Below, piece after piece: positions 14,851 to 22,176 of a stretch of 31,048 nucleotides of DNA. The position numbers were made by a program, and so were the translations under genes. This DNA is from Methanothrix sp. Lineage in GTDB: Archaea; Halobacteriota; Methanosarcinia; Methanotrichales; Methanotrichaceae. Position 1 is the stretch's first letter. Each line of letters starts with the position of its first letter. The notes beneath the pieces are model-generated. The model was not told the DNA's origin, made no database searches, and was given only the letters and a program-made list of their open reading frames with translations. Location: positions 1,479-32,526 of the forward strand of contig WOYM01000033.1 in the NCBI GenBank assembly GCA_011620785.1, read 5' to 3'.

Positions 14851-15070
14851 AATGCTTCAGCTTCTTGGTTAGACTGCCTGTGGCACTGGAGATGCTCTTG
14901 GAGATGCCGGAGAGGAGGCCCTTCTGCTCGCTTGATTTGGAGCTGGCCTGCGCGGCGCTGGCGGAACTCGCCTTTTTATCCCTATTCTTGGAGATGGGAT
15001 TGCCGTTCTTCATCTGATAGTTGCTGTTTCGATCCTGTGGACCCTTGCTCTTCTTCTTATCCTTTGCCAT
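14849..15070 (-). CDS. Small Lys/Ser-rich basic protein (73 aa)
   Basis: Unrecognised 73-aa protein (MAKDKKKSKGPQDRNSNYQM...) dominated by Lys, Ser, Gly, Asn and Gln. It has no hydrophobic core and ends in SGISKSISSATGSLTKKLKH, which could form one amphipathic helix. It is probably disordered and may bind nucleic acid, although that is inference from composition only. GGTGG lies 5 bases before the ATG and a clear TATA box lies upstream, so expression is likely. The 3' side ends in the shared hairpin terminator with nifB. Confidence 0.65.
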   Translation of the reverse strand: MAKDKKKSKGPQDRNSNYQMKNGNPISKNRDKKASSASAAQASSKSSEQKGLLSGISKSISSATGSLTKKLKH

Positions 15071-15098
15071 AATAACCACCGCCTGCCTCTATGTCAAA

Positions 15099-15108
15099 AT
15101 TTATATAG
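15099..15108 (-). promoter_or_regulatory. TATA box for the Lys/Ser-rich small protein
   Basis: TCTATATAAA on the minus strand is centred about 33 bases before the ATG at 15070, which implies a very short leader. It lies directly beside the end of the broken gene fragment at 15118. Confidence 0.55.
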
Positions 15109-15117
15109 ATTTCGGCC

Positions 15118-15300
15118 TTAAGATGCCAGATCCTGCCCCTCAAGGTAGGCGGGCATGCATCTCAAGTCGCCATTATGCTTGGGCAGGTAAAGGTAAGACT
15201 TGGGAGGCATTTGAGTTCTGCCATTTCCGTGATCAAGAAAGGCCCTCTGGACTGCCGCTATCGCATAGGGATGTCACCGGAGGCTCCAAGAAATCACTTG
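15118..15300 (-). pseudogene. Fragment of an ornithine cyclodeaminase / alanine dehydrogenase family gene
   Basis: On the minus strand from 15273 to the stop at 15118 the frame reads YAIAAVQRAFLDHGNG, RTQMPPKSYLYLPKHNGD and LRCMPAYLEGQDLAS. This is the N-terminal part of the ornithine cyclodeaminase/mu-crystallin/archaeal alanine dehydrogenase family, with its conserved MPPK-Y and MPAYL motifs. It ends in TAA exactly where the family continues into the [AG]-x-K-x-V-x-x-HP segment. Upstream there is an in-frame TGA at 15276. Shifting frame gives a further short stretch (FLGASGDIPM, to about 15300) that fits the family's extreme N-terminus, so a frameshift is likely. No NAD-binding domain is present. 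It is a relic of about 55 codons out of roughly 320. Confidence 0.75.
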
Positions 15301-15304
15301 TATT

Positions 15305-15328
15305 TTAAACTATTGTTGATAGTAATAA
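15305..15328 (-). terminator. Weak hairpin after the ACT-domain regulator gene
   Basis: ACTATTGTTGATAGT forms a 5-bp stem 20-40 bases after the stop of the 15348 gene on the minus strand and is followed there by TTTAAAATA. This is weak support for a terminator. Confidence 0.3.
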
Positions 15329-15347
15329 ACCAACGAAATTATGGAGC

Positions 15348-15851
15348 TTAATATACGGTCACCCTTTTCACGCCCTCGATCTCCTTGAGCAGAATGACCA
15401 GATCGCCTGGGATCTTCCCTTCAGTGATGATGGTGAGCTTTGGGCTCTCCACGAAGTAGGGATCGTCTGAGACAGCCTGGCGGATGGAGAGGCCGTTCCT
15501 GGCCACAGCGCTTGCTACATCGCCCAAAAGCCCTGTCTTGATGGCATTCACGGGAGTGATCTCGATAACACCCAATCCCAGGATGGGCGCCACCTCACCC
15601 AGATAGATCATGGAGCGCACATTTCTGAAGACCTTCCAGAGGGCCTCATCCTCGCGAATGGCTTGCGCCGTGGTGTCCACCACTCTTCTGTCCACTTCCA
15701 GCTCCTTTGCGATCTGAGCATGAGGAATCTCTATCTGGCCCGATACCACCCGGGCCTGATCGTTGATCTGAAAGCCCCTCTGCAGGACGAGGCGGATGAC
15801 CTTCTCCTGCGCGGGAAACCTCTTGAACTTATCCAAAATCTCCTGCCACAT
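15348..15851 (-). CDS. ACT-domain regulator of amino acid metabolism (COG2150-like)
   Basis: 167-aa protein with an N-terminal helix-turn-helix-like part (AQEKVIRLVLQRGFQI...IPHAQIAKELEVDRRVVDTTAQAI) and a C-terminal ACT domain (GLGVIEITPVNAIKTGLLGDVASAVARNGLSIRQAVSDDP). This architecture is the archaeal family annotated as a predicted regulator of amino acid metabolism. ACT domains bind amino acids; the ligand and target here are unknown. ATG 15851 is chosen; a TTG three codons earlier (15860) is also possible. It starts about 15 bases after the AAA ATPase stop, so the two probably share a transcript. Confidence 0.85.
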   Translation of the reverse strand: MWQEILDKFKRFPAQEKVIRLVLQRGFQINDQARVVSGQIEIPHAQIAKELEVDRRVVDTTAQAIREDEALWKVFRNVRSMIYLGEVAPILGLGVIEITPVNAIKTGLLGDVASAVARNGLSIRQAVSDDPYFVESPKLTIITEGKIPGDLVILLKEIEGVKRVTVY

Positions 15852-15865
15852 GTGCCTCAAGCCAT

Positions 15866-16966
15866 TTATGAGAACATTTCCGTCGGAGGCTGTCGGTAAT
15901 GCTTTCGCGCTCTAGGTAATGCCTCTTCGATATGCTTTTGAGATATATTGCATTCATCCATGAGAGCATGGTGCAGTGCCACCTTCAGCACCTTCTCCAC
16001 CAGATCTCGCCCGGAGAAGCCATCCGTCTGCCTGGCGATCTCCTTCAGGTCCACATCAACCATCTCCAGAGGCAGGGTGCTGGCATTCTTCTCCAGAATC
16101 TGCAAGCGCTCATCCTTATCCGGCAGCTTGAACTCGATCTCCTCCTCAAAACGGGAGCGAATGGAAGAGTCCAGGACCTCAATCTGATTGGTGGCTGCGA
16201 TGGTGCAGATGCCCAGCCTGCTGGATATTCCATCCATCTCCGTAAGCAGAGAGTTGACCATCTCAGAGACATCGCCTCTCAGGTCCTGGTAGCGCCGGTC
16301 CAGGGCAATGGCATCCAGCTCATCGATGAAAATTATGCATGGTGCCATCTCCTCCGCCTTCTCATAAAGGCTGTGGATCTGCCTGGCTCCCTCGCCCACG
16401 AACTCGCCGATCAGGCTGGTGGACTTGACAGCGAGCATCGGCACACCAGCTTTGGCAGAGAGTGCTTTGGCGATCATGGTCTTTCCGGTGCCGGATACGC
16501 CATAAAAGAGGATGTTGCGCGGTGCCCAGCGCCCGAACCTCTCCGGGTCCAGGAGGTACTTCTCCACGATCTTCACCTTGCGCTTGGCCTCCTCCTGGCC
16601 TATGACCTCATCAAAGGAGACATCGTAGCTTACCCCTTTCTTGACTTCCGCTTTCTGCTCCACCTTGATGGTGGTTTCAAAGCCGACAACAGAGCGCCTG
16701 GGATAGGCCCGAACCACCTGAAAGGCATAGTCTGGATAGAGCCTGCGGTCGAAGAGGTAGCAGCCAGGGTTTACCTCCTCACCGTACCATTGCTCCCGGG
16801 CGTACAGCTCAAAGAGCCTGGCATCAGCAACGGATGGACACTCCTGAAAGATGCTCTTCAAGGGATAGCCGGCAGGCCGCAAGAGGAGAAACTTTGCCCC
16901 TACTGCTTTTCCTCTCTCCGGCTTTGCCCCCTGAGGCTTGGACTGGGTCTTCTGGATTGATCGCAC
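15866..16966 (-). CDS. AAA ATPase, proteasome-regulatory-ATPase-like
   Basis: 366-aa AAA protein. A unique N-terminal part (1-110) precedes one AAA module: Walker A GVSGTGKT at 156-163, Walker B IIFIDELDAI at 211-220, sensor 1 ATNQ, and the second region of homology LDSSIRSRFEEEIEF. The helical lid has DGFSGRDLVEKVLKVALHHAL. Unlike PAN it has no N-terminal coiled coil or OB ring, and no protease domain, so it is a stand-alone AAA of unknown client. The start GTG 16966 has no SD. A TATA-like AGATTTAACT about 29 bases upstream suggests a leaderless message. Confidence 0.9.
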   Translation of the reverse strand: MRSIQKTQSKPQGAKPERGKAVGAKFLLLRPAGYPLKSIFQECPSVADARLFELYAREQWYGEEVNPGCYLFDRRLYPDYAFQVVRAYPRRSVVGFETTIKVEQKAEVKKGVSYDVSFDEVIGQEEAKRKVKIVEKYLLDPERFGRWAPRNILFYGVSGTGKTMIAKALSAKAGVPMLAVKSTSLIGEFVGEGARQIHSLYEKAEEMAPCIIFIDELDAIALDRRYQDLRGDVSEMVNSLLTEMDGISSRLGICTIAATNQIEVLDSSIRSRFEEEIEFKLPDKDERLQILEKNASTLPLEMVDVDLKEIARQTDGFSGRDLVEKVLKVALHHALMDECNISQKHIEEALPRARKHYRQPPTEMFS

Positions 16967-17011
16967 AATATGACTCTTGCTGACGGAGATAGTTAAATCT
17001 TTTTATCGTTG

Positions 17012-17054
17012 AAAAAAAGAGATCTCAATTGAGTTTAGCCAGCAGCTCACTGGC
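17012..17054 (-). terminator. Terminator of the tetrapyrrole operon
   Basis: On the minus strand, GCCAG-TGAGCTG-CTGGC (17054-17038) is followed by two short palindromes (CTCAATTGAG and GAGATCTC) and then seven T (17018-17012). It starts at the stop of the 39-codon ORF, so that ORF is the last reading frame of the operon. Confidence 0.55.
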
Positions 17055-17166
17055 AGGTATCGAGAAGACTCTTCTTTTTGCCTCCCCTCTTATCGCCAGG
17101 CTTTATGGGTTCGACCTTTGCTGACTTTTCCTCTTTTTCCTCTTTATTCTCTTCATGATGTGTCAA
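17047..17166 (-). CDS. Unannotated 39-aa Glu/Lys-rich small ORF at the end of the heme operon
   Basis: Too short for routine gene callers. A TTG at 17166 is preceded by GGAGG with a 7-base spacer, one of the better ribosome sites in the window. The ORF reads MTHHEENKEEKEEKSAKV, EPIKPGDKRGGKKKSLLDTC, then Gln and TGA. It is first acidic, then basic, with one cysteine two residues from the end. It lies 48 bases after the radical SAM stop and directly before the terminator. I know no family for it. It could be a small partner protein or a chance ORF behind a coincidental SD. An overlapping ATG frame at 17156 encodes only 17 residues. Confidence 0.45.
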   Translation of the reverse strand: MTHHEENKEEKEEKSAKVEPIKPGDKRGGKKKSLLDTCQ

Positions 17167-17214
17167 TTTATCGCCTCCGTTTTATCTCTATTATACATCA
17201 TCATGCAGCTGATC

Positions 17215-18387
17215 TCAAATATACCTTCCGGTGGAGGGCAGCGGAATTATGCAGGTGGGATCCTCCCCCAGCAAGTCGCCATTATAAAAGTAGGCCTTCT
17301 GGCGGCACCCTCCGCACAGATCCCGGTAGTCGCAGCTAGAGCATGCTCCTTTGAGATTGGACTTGATCCCTCGCAGCGCTAAAAGCTCTGGGGTTGGATG
17401 GTCGATCCAGATATCCTGGAAGGATCTATCCCGGACGTTGCCCACCACCACCTGGGGCATGAAGTGGCAGGGATGAACATCTCCCTGATAGCTGATGTTG
17501 GCCACCTTGGCCCCGGCGGAGCAGCCCCCGGCATTGGTCAGGAGTCTTCGCACATAGTCCCTTCTCGGATCGTCCTTCAAGATCTCCAGGAGATAGGCCC
17601 CATCCATGGGGGAATCGGTGGTCAGGATCTCGATGTTCTTATCCTTGAGCTCCACCGCTGCCTCGGCCAGCAGGCGGATGACGCTGCGACGCTGCTCAGA
17701 GCTCACATCTTTGTCCGATATACCCGCCCCCCGGCCAGTGGGAACCAGATGGTAAAGGCAGAAACGGGGGATGTTCTCCTCCAAGGCCAAATTGAGGAGG
17801 GCGGGAACATCCTGCCAGTTGTCCCGGGTCAGAGTTATCCTCAGGCCGGTCTTCAGGCCCGCATCCCTGGCGTTTCTCAATCCCTGGAGGGCACGATCGA
17901 ACGCCCCAGGAACGCCCCGGAATTGGTCATGGCTGGCGGGGAGAGCAGAGTCCAGGCTGACCCCCACGTACCGAATCCTGGCCTCTGCCAAAAGCCTTGC
18001 CACCTCAGGGGTGATCAGGGTGCCATTGGTGGATATGACCGTCCTCAAACCCGCCTCCCGGGCGTGGAAGGCAATAGAGAAGAAGTTGCGGCTCATCAGG
18101 GGCTCGCCGCCAGTGAGAATGAGAATCGGTATCTTCATCCGGGCCAGATCGTCCACCAGATGCACCCCTTCCTCAAGGCTCATCTCTTCATCCTCCTTTG
18201 GGATGGCATCCATATAACAATGGCTGCAGGCCAGGTTGCAGCGACGGGTCAGATTCCACATCACCACCGGTTTTGTCTGGGCGGAGAAGCGGAGAAGATC
18301 TGCCGGGACGTCCTGGCAGGACTCGGATTCCCGCAGGGCCTCCCATACCGTGGCCTGGTCGGCCAGGGCTTTGGAAAATATGATCAT
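17215..18387 (-). CDS. ahbC: Radical SAM heme biosynthesis protein, AhbC/AhbD type (probably AhbC)
   Basis: 390-aa radical SAM/SPASM enzyme. The SAM cluster motif is CNLACSHCY within VVMWNLTRRCNLACSHCY, followed by LTGGEPL and STNGTLI. The C-terminal cysteines (GGCSAGAKV, HPCHFMP and CSSCDYRDLCGGC) bind auxiliary clusters. The N-terminal pattern and SPADLLRFSA-like lead resemble the siroheme-to-heme enzymes of methanogens. AhbC removes acetate groups from didecarboxysiroheme to give Fe-coproporphyrin; AhbD makes heme from that. The operon context (hemL, hemC, cobA-hemD) supports the pathway. AhbC versus AhbD is my judgement. The ATG overlaps the preceding stop by 4 bases (ATGA), so translation is coupled. 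Confidence 0.8.
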   Translation of the reverse strand: MIIFSKALADQATVWEALRESESCQDVPADLLRFSAQTKPVVMWNLTRRCNLACSHCYMDAIPKEDEEMSLEEGVHLVDDLARMKIPILILTGGEPLMSRNFFSIAFHAREAGLRTVISTNGTLITPEVARLLAEARIRYVGVSLDSALPASHDQFRGVPGAFDRALQGLRNARDAGLKTGLRITLTRDNWQDVPALLNLALEENIPRFCLYHLVPTGRGAGISDKDVSSEQRRSVIRLLAEAAVELKDKNIEILTTDSPMDGAYLLEILKDDPRRDYVRRLLTNAGGCSAGAKVANISYQGDVHPCHFMPQVVVGNVRDRSFQDIWIDHPTPELLALRGIKSNLKGACSSCDYRDLCGGCRQKAYFYNGDLLGEDPTCIIPLPSTGRYI

Positions 18388-19847
18388 AATCTCTTTCTCC
18401 CGACCAGGGCTGCTAGCATGGCCTCAAAGGTGAACCTCTCCGGGATGACGTCCACCGCCACCCCCAGGCGGGACAACTCTTGGGCAGTAGGCTTGCCGAT
18501 GGCGGCCACCGTGGCCCTGGCCAGAGCCCCTCGCAGCTGTTCTTCCCTTCCCATCGCTCTTGCTCTTTCCAGCAGATTTCGAGCTGTTGAGGAGCTGGTG
18601 AAGGCGAAGATGTCCACCTCGCCAGCCCGCTCTATCAGCCGGTCCAGGCGGGGATCAGATGAATTCACCACTCCATAAAGGGGAATGTCATCCACCAGGA
18701 TTCCCGCCTCCCTCAGGCCATCGGAGAGATACTGGCTCCCCTGGGCGCTGCGCAGGAAGAGAATGCTCTTATATCTTCCCTTGAGCATCCTCTCCAGGCC
18801 CTCAGAGCTGTAGCTTTCAGGCATATCCGACTGGATATTGTATTCGCTCAGGGCCTGCTTCGTCTTGGGACCGATGGAGACGATCTTCTTTCCTGCTAAT
18901 GCTCCGGATATGGCCATATTCCCAAGAGCGATATGCACCCCATTGGCGCTGGTGAAGGCCACGCATTCCGCGGCAGCAATCCTCTCTAGCAGATCTTCGG
19001 GCAGGATATTTTTCTCCAGGGCGATGGCCGGAGCGGACACGGGAATAAATCCGTAGCGCTCCGCCAGTTCAACCGACTCCCCCTGCTGGCCCGCAGGCCT
19101 GAGGATGGCGATCCTCTCCGGGGCAAGGACCTCTGCCAGCCGGACTACGTCTCCCACTACCAGTATGGCCGGAGACTGGACATTCTCTTCCTTTGCCCTC
19201 TCGGCGATATCCCCCAGGGTCCCCGAGATCAGCCTCTGATCCGGCCAGCCGCCCTTCTCCACCATGGCCGCCGGGGTCTGGGGGGACTTTCCTGCTTCTA
19301 TGAGCCTATTGGTGTTCTCCTCCAGCCGGGATACGCCCATGAGAACAACCAGGGTCCCATCAAGTCCGGCCATGGCCCGCCAGTCGAGAGGAGAGTCCTT
19401 TCCCGGCACCTCATGGCCGGTGACTATGGTCAGGGCCGAGGCCACCTTTCTGTGAGTGACTGGAATTCCCGCCAGCTCCGGGGCGGCAATGGCCGAGGTG
19501 ACGCCGGGGACAACCTCAAACGGGATTCCCCAATCCCTGCAGGCGATCGCCTCCTCGCCTCCCCGGCCGAAGAGGTAGGGGTCTCCGCCCTTCAGCCGGA
19601 CAACGATTTTGCCCTCTTTGGCTTTCTCTATCAGGAGCTGGTTTATCTCCTCTTGCTTCAGCTTATGCCTTCCCGCGTTCTTGCCCACATCGATAAGCTC
19701 TCCTGTCACCCCGTCCAGCATCCTGGAGTCGAGCAGCCGGTCGAATAGGACTACATCCGCTTCCATAAGCCTCTTTCTTCCCTTAATCGTCAGCAGTTCC
19801 GGGTCTCCGGGACCCGCTCCCACCAGATAAACCTTACCGATTGCCAA
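18384..19847 (-). CDS. cobA-hemD: Fused uroporphyrinogen-III C-methyltransferase / uroporphyrinogen-III synthase
   Basis: 487-aa bifunctional enzyme. Residues 1-240 are the SAM-dependent methyltransferase (CobA/SUMT): VGAGPGDPELLT, VVRLKGGDPYLFGRGGEE, PGVTSAIAAPELAGIPVTHR. They convert uroporphyrinogen III to precorrin-2. Residues about 245-487 are uroporphyrinogen-III synthase (HemD): ERIAILRPAGQQGES, FTSANGVHIAL, LFLRSAQGSQYLSDGL, FAFTSSSTARNLLE. They close and invert ring D of hydroxymethylbilane. The fusion channels the HemC product to precorrin-2, the branch point for F430, cobamides and siroheme-derived heme. The N-terminus overlaps hemC by 14 bases. CobA-HemD fusions are known in bacteria and some archaea. 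Confidence 0.95.
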   Translation of the reverse strand: MAIGKVYLVGAGPGDPELLTIKGRKRLMEADVVLFDRLLDSRMLDGVTGELIDVGKNAGRHKLKQEEINQLLIEKAKEGKIVVRLKGGDPYLFGRGGEEAIACRDWGIPFEVVPGVTSAIAAPELAGIPVTHRKVASALTIVTGHEVPGKDSPLDWRAMAGLDGTLVVLMGVSRLEENTNRLIEAGKSPQTPAAMVEKGGWPDQRLISGTLGDIAERAKEENVQSPAILVVGDVVRLAEVLAPERIAILRPAGQQGESVELAERYGFIPVSAPAIALEKNILPEDLLERIAAAECVAFTSANGVHIALGNMAISGALAGKKIVSIGPKTKQALSEYNIQSDMPESYSSEGLERMLKGRYKSILFLRSAQGSQYLSDGLREAGILVDDIPLYGVVNSSDPRLDRLIERAGEVDIFAFTSSSTARNLLERARAMGREEQLRGALARATVAAIGKPTAQELSRLGVAVDVIPERFTFEAMLAALVGRKRL

Positions 19848-20751
19848 AAAACCTCACCGCCTCGTCCACCAGCTCTCTTCCTCCCATCCTCATCAGCCGC
19901 TCTCCCATATCCTCTGCCACTGCCAGATGATCCTGGACGAGAGAGATCCTCTCGTCCAGGCGGACGAACCTCTTGCCGTCCGGGGATAAGACCTCCGCCA
20001 GAACCCGGGCCTCTCCCTCTTGCACCAGCGCATGGACGGCCATGGGCACCACGCAGCCTCCGCCCACGGTCTCCATGATCTTGCGCTCGATCATGGTCTC
20101 AGATCTAGCATGAGCATCATCCAGAGCGCGGGAGCAGGCTTCAGCCTCAGATCCGGCTCTGGCGACTACGATTATCGTACCCTGGTTGGCAGAGGGAACG
20201 AACCTCTCCCCATCAAGCCTCACGTAATCTGGATGGTAGCCCATGCGCTCGAGGCCGGCTTCGGCCAGAACTATGGCATCGTAGTCTCCCCGCTCCAGCT
20301 TGCCCAGCCTGGTCTGAAGATTCCCCCGCAGGCTCAGAATGTTCAGGTCGGGGCGGGCGCGGAGAAGCTGGGCCATCCGCCGCATGCTCGATGTGCCCAC
20401 TCGTGCCCCCTGGTCCAGCTCCTCGATGCTTTTGACAGATTTCTCCCTGCATAAGAGGACGTCATATGGTGAGTCGCGTTTCAGGACGGCGGAGACTATC
20501 AGCTCCTCAGGCCTCTTGGTGGGGAGGTCCTTCATGCTGTGCACAGCGAGATCGATCTTGCCGGAAAGCATGCGCTCGTCTATCTCCGCCACGAAGACCC
20601 CAAAACCGGTGAGCTGATGGAGGGGCTTGTCCAGGAAGACGTCCCCGCTGGTCTTAACCTTGCACAGCTGGGTCTGGATGCCAAGGCCCTTCAGCCTCTC
20701 CTGCACGATCTGCGTCTGGCGCAACGCCAGAGGGCTGCCTCTCGTCCCCAC
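19834..20751 (-). CDS. hemC: Porphobilinogen deaminase (hydroxymethylbilane synthase)
   Basis: 305-aa enzyme that polymerises four porphobilinogens into hydroxymethylbilane. GTRGSPLALRQTQ, KTSGDVFLDKPL, AVHSMKDLP, GTSSMRRMAQL, LRGNLQTRL, LAEAGLERMG and GGGCVVPMA (with the cysteine that carries the dipyrromethane cofactor) are all present. GTG 20751 is the only standard start in the region and gives MGTRGS, shorter than the usual [KI]-I-V-GTRGS. The codons upstream read P-E-K-L-I, so a CTG at 20757 is conceivable. It starts 2 bases after the hemL stop without an SD, which suggests translational coupling. Confidence 0.95.
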   Translation of the reverse strand: MGTRGSPLALRQTQIVQERLKGLGIQTQLCKVKTSGDVFLDKPLHQLTGFGVFVAEIDERMLSGKIDLAVHSMKDLPTKRPEELIVSAVLKRDSPYDVLLCREKSVKSIEELDQGARVGTSSMRRMAQLLRARPDLNILSLRGNLQTRLGKLERGDYDAIVLAEAGLERMGYHPDYVRLDGERFVPSANQGTIIVVARAGSEAEACSRALDDAHARSETMIERKIMETVGGGCVVPMAVHALVQEGEARVLAEVLSPDGKRFVRLDERISLVQDHLAVAEDMGERLMRMGGRELVDEAVRFFGNR

Positions 20752-20753
20752 GA

Positions 20754-22025
20754 TCAGCTTTTCAGGCAGGAGCGGAACGCCTCCAGGGTGGTCTCGATCA
20801 CATCTTGGTTATGCGCTGCAGAAATGAAATCGGTCTCATACTGGCTGGGGGTGAGGAAGATGCCAGAATCCAGCATCCGGCGGAAGAACTCGAAGTAGCC
20901 CTGCCGATCGCACCTCAAGGCCTGGGCATAGTTGTGAGGCTCCGGGCCGAAGAATACCTTGAACATTGAGGCGATGCCGACCACGCTCCAGTCCTGCCCA
21001 AGATCCTCCACCATATCCTTCAGGGCCAGTCTCATGCTCTCTCCCACCCGGTTGAGTTTATTTATGGTATCCTCCTTTTCCATGACATCCAAGGTTGCCA
21101 GGCCGGCAGCCAGAGAGGCCGGACTTCCATTGTACGTCCCCGCCTGATAGATCGCTCCCCCTGGGGCCACCTGGTCCATCAGATCTGCCCGGCCTCCGAA
21201 GACCCCAATGGGAAAGCCTCCGCCAATGATCTTTCCCAGGGTGGTCAGATCGGGCTTGATGCCGAAGAGCTCCTGCGCCCCGCCCAGGGAGAGCCGGAAC
21301 CCGGTTATAACCTCGTCGAAGATCAGGAGGACATCGTTCTTCTCCGTCAGGCGGCGCGCCGTCTGCAGGTAGCCCTTATCCGGCAGGATGGGGCCGATAT
21401 TTCCCAGGACCGGCTCCATGATCAGGCAGGCGATCCGGCCGGAGAAACGCTCCAGGACCTCCTCCAGGGCAGCCGGGTCGTTGTAGGGCACCTGAATGGT
21501 GTTTTTGGTGGCGTCTGCGGGAACGCCTAACGAGTCGGGAATGCCCAGGGTGGTGGCGCCAGAGCCCGCTTTGACCAGGACGCTATCATGAGCGCCATGG
21601 AAACCGCCCTCGATCTTGATGATCATATCCCTGCCGGTGCTGCCCCGGGCCACTCGAATGGCAGCCATGGTGGCCTCGGTTCCGCTGCTCACAAAGCGCA
21701 GCCGCTCCATGCTGGGGTAGAGGGAGGACACCCTTTCCGCAAGCCGGACCTCCAGCTCGCTTGGCGTGCCATAAAGCCAGCCCCGGTCCATCTGATCCGA
21801 AACCGCTTCTCTTATGGCAGGATGACGGTGGCCCAGGATCATGGGGCCGTAGGCCAGGCAGTAATCGATGAACCTGTTGCCGTCGCAGTCCCATAGATAG
21901 GGGCCTATTGCCCGAGCGGTGTAGAAGGGATAAGGAGATATGGCGCGCACGGGGCTTGAGACCCCGCCGGGCATCAGTCTTCGGGCCTGGTCAAAGAGCC
22001 TGATGGAAGAGTCAAAATGCATCAT
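20754..22025 (-). CDS. hemL: Glutamate-1-semialdehyde 2,1-aminomutase
   Basis: PLP enzyme that makes 5-aminolevulinate in the C5 pathway; about 423 aa, the normal family size. SSIRLFDQARRLMPGGVSSPVRA, FVSSGTEATMAAIRVARG, IIKIEGGFHGAHD, LIFDEVITGFR and TTLGKIIGGGFPIGVFGG (PLP lysine) are diagnostic. The frame is open for another 90 codons upstream, but that extension is low-complexity, runs into larC and is not part of the family. The start is taken as ATG 22025 (22022 is adjacent). It opens the operon hemL-hemC-cobA/hemD-ahbC. hemA and hemB are not in the window. Confidence 0.95.
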   Translation of the reverse strand: MMHFDSSIRLFDQARRLMPGGVSSPVRAISPYPFYTARAIGPYLWDCDGNRFIDYCLAYGPMILGHRHPAIREAVSDQMDRGWLYGTPSELEVRLAERVSSLYPSMERLRFVSSGTEATMAAIRVARGSTGRDMIIKIEGGFHGAHDSVLVKAGSGATTLGIPDSLGVPADATKNTIQVPYNDPAALEEVLERFSGRIACLIMEPVLGNIGPILPDKGYLQTARRLTEKNDVLLIFDEVITGFRLSLGGAQELFGIKPDLTTLGKIIGGGFPIGVFGGRADLMDQVAPGGAIYQAGTYNGSPASLAAGLATLDVMEKEDTINKLNRVGESMRLALKDMVEDLGQDWSVVGIASMFKVFFGPEPHNYAQALRCDRQGYFEFFRRMLDSGIFLTPSQYETDFISAAHNQDVIETTLEAFRSCLKS

Positions 22026-22176
22026 GGGAGCTTTCTCTTCGGGCTGATTAATCAATCTTACGACACTATTAATTAAAAGGTTATTAGAATAAATAGAGAG
22101 CAGGGGGGAGGACACGCGGGCAGCATAGTTATAAAAAACCGCATAGATCAAATGGAAATCAAAGGGATGGCACGAT

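Noticed and set aside
15160..17284. A 14-base match (CAAGTCGCCATTAT) shared by the pseudogene fragment near 15163 and the ahbC gene near 17273.
   Set aside because: Both encode an N-G-D-L peptide in unrelated proteins; no extension of the match on either side, so coincidence is likely.
17215..18387. Radical SAM/SPASM protein plus small ORF as a ribosomally made, modified peptide (RiPP) system.
   Set aside because: The radical SAM protein fits heme synthesis and sits in a heme operon, and the 39-aa ORF lacks a Cys-rich or repeated core peptide.
15434..18678. Long open frames opposite the AAA ATPase (15932-16960), the radical SAM gene (17398-18678) and hflX (11265-12134).
   Set aside because: They are antisense shadows of GC-rich genes; their translations show no domain and the opposite strand encodes well-known proteins.
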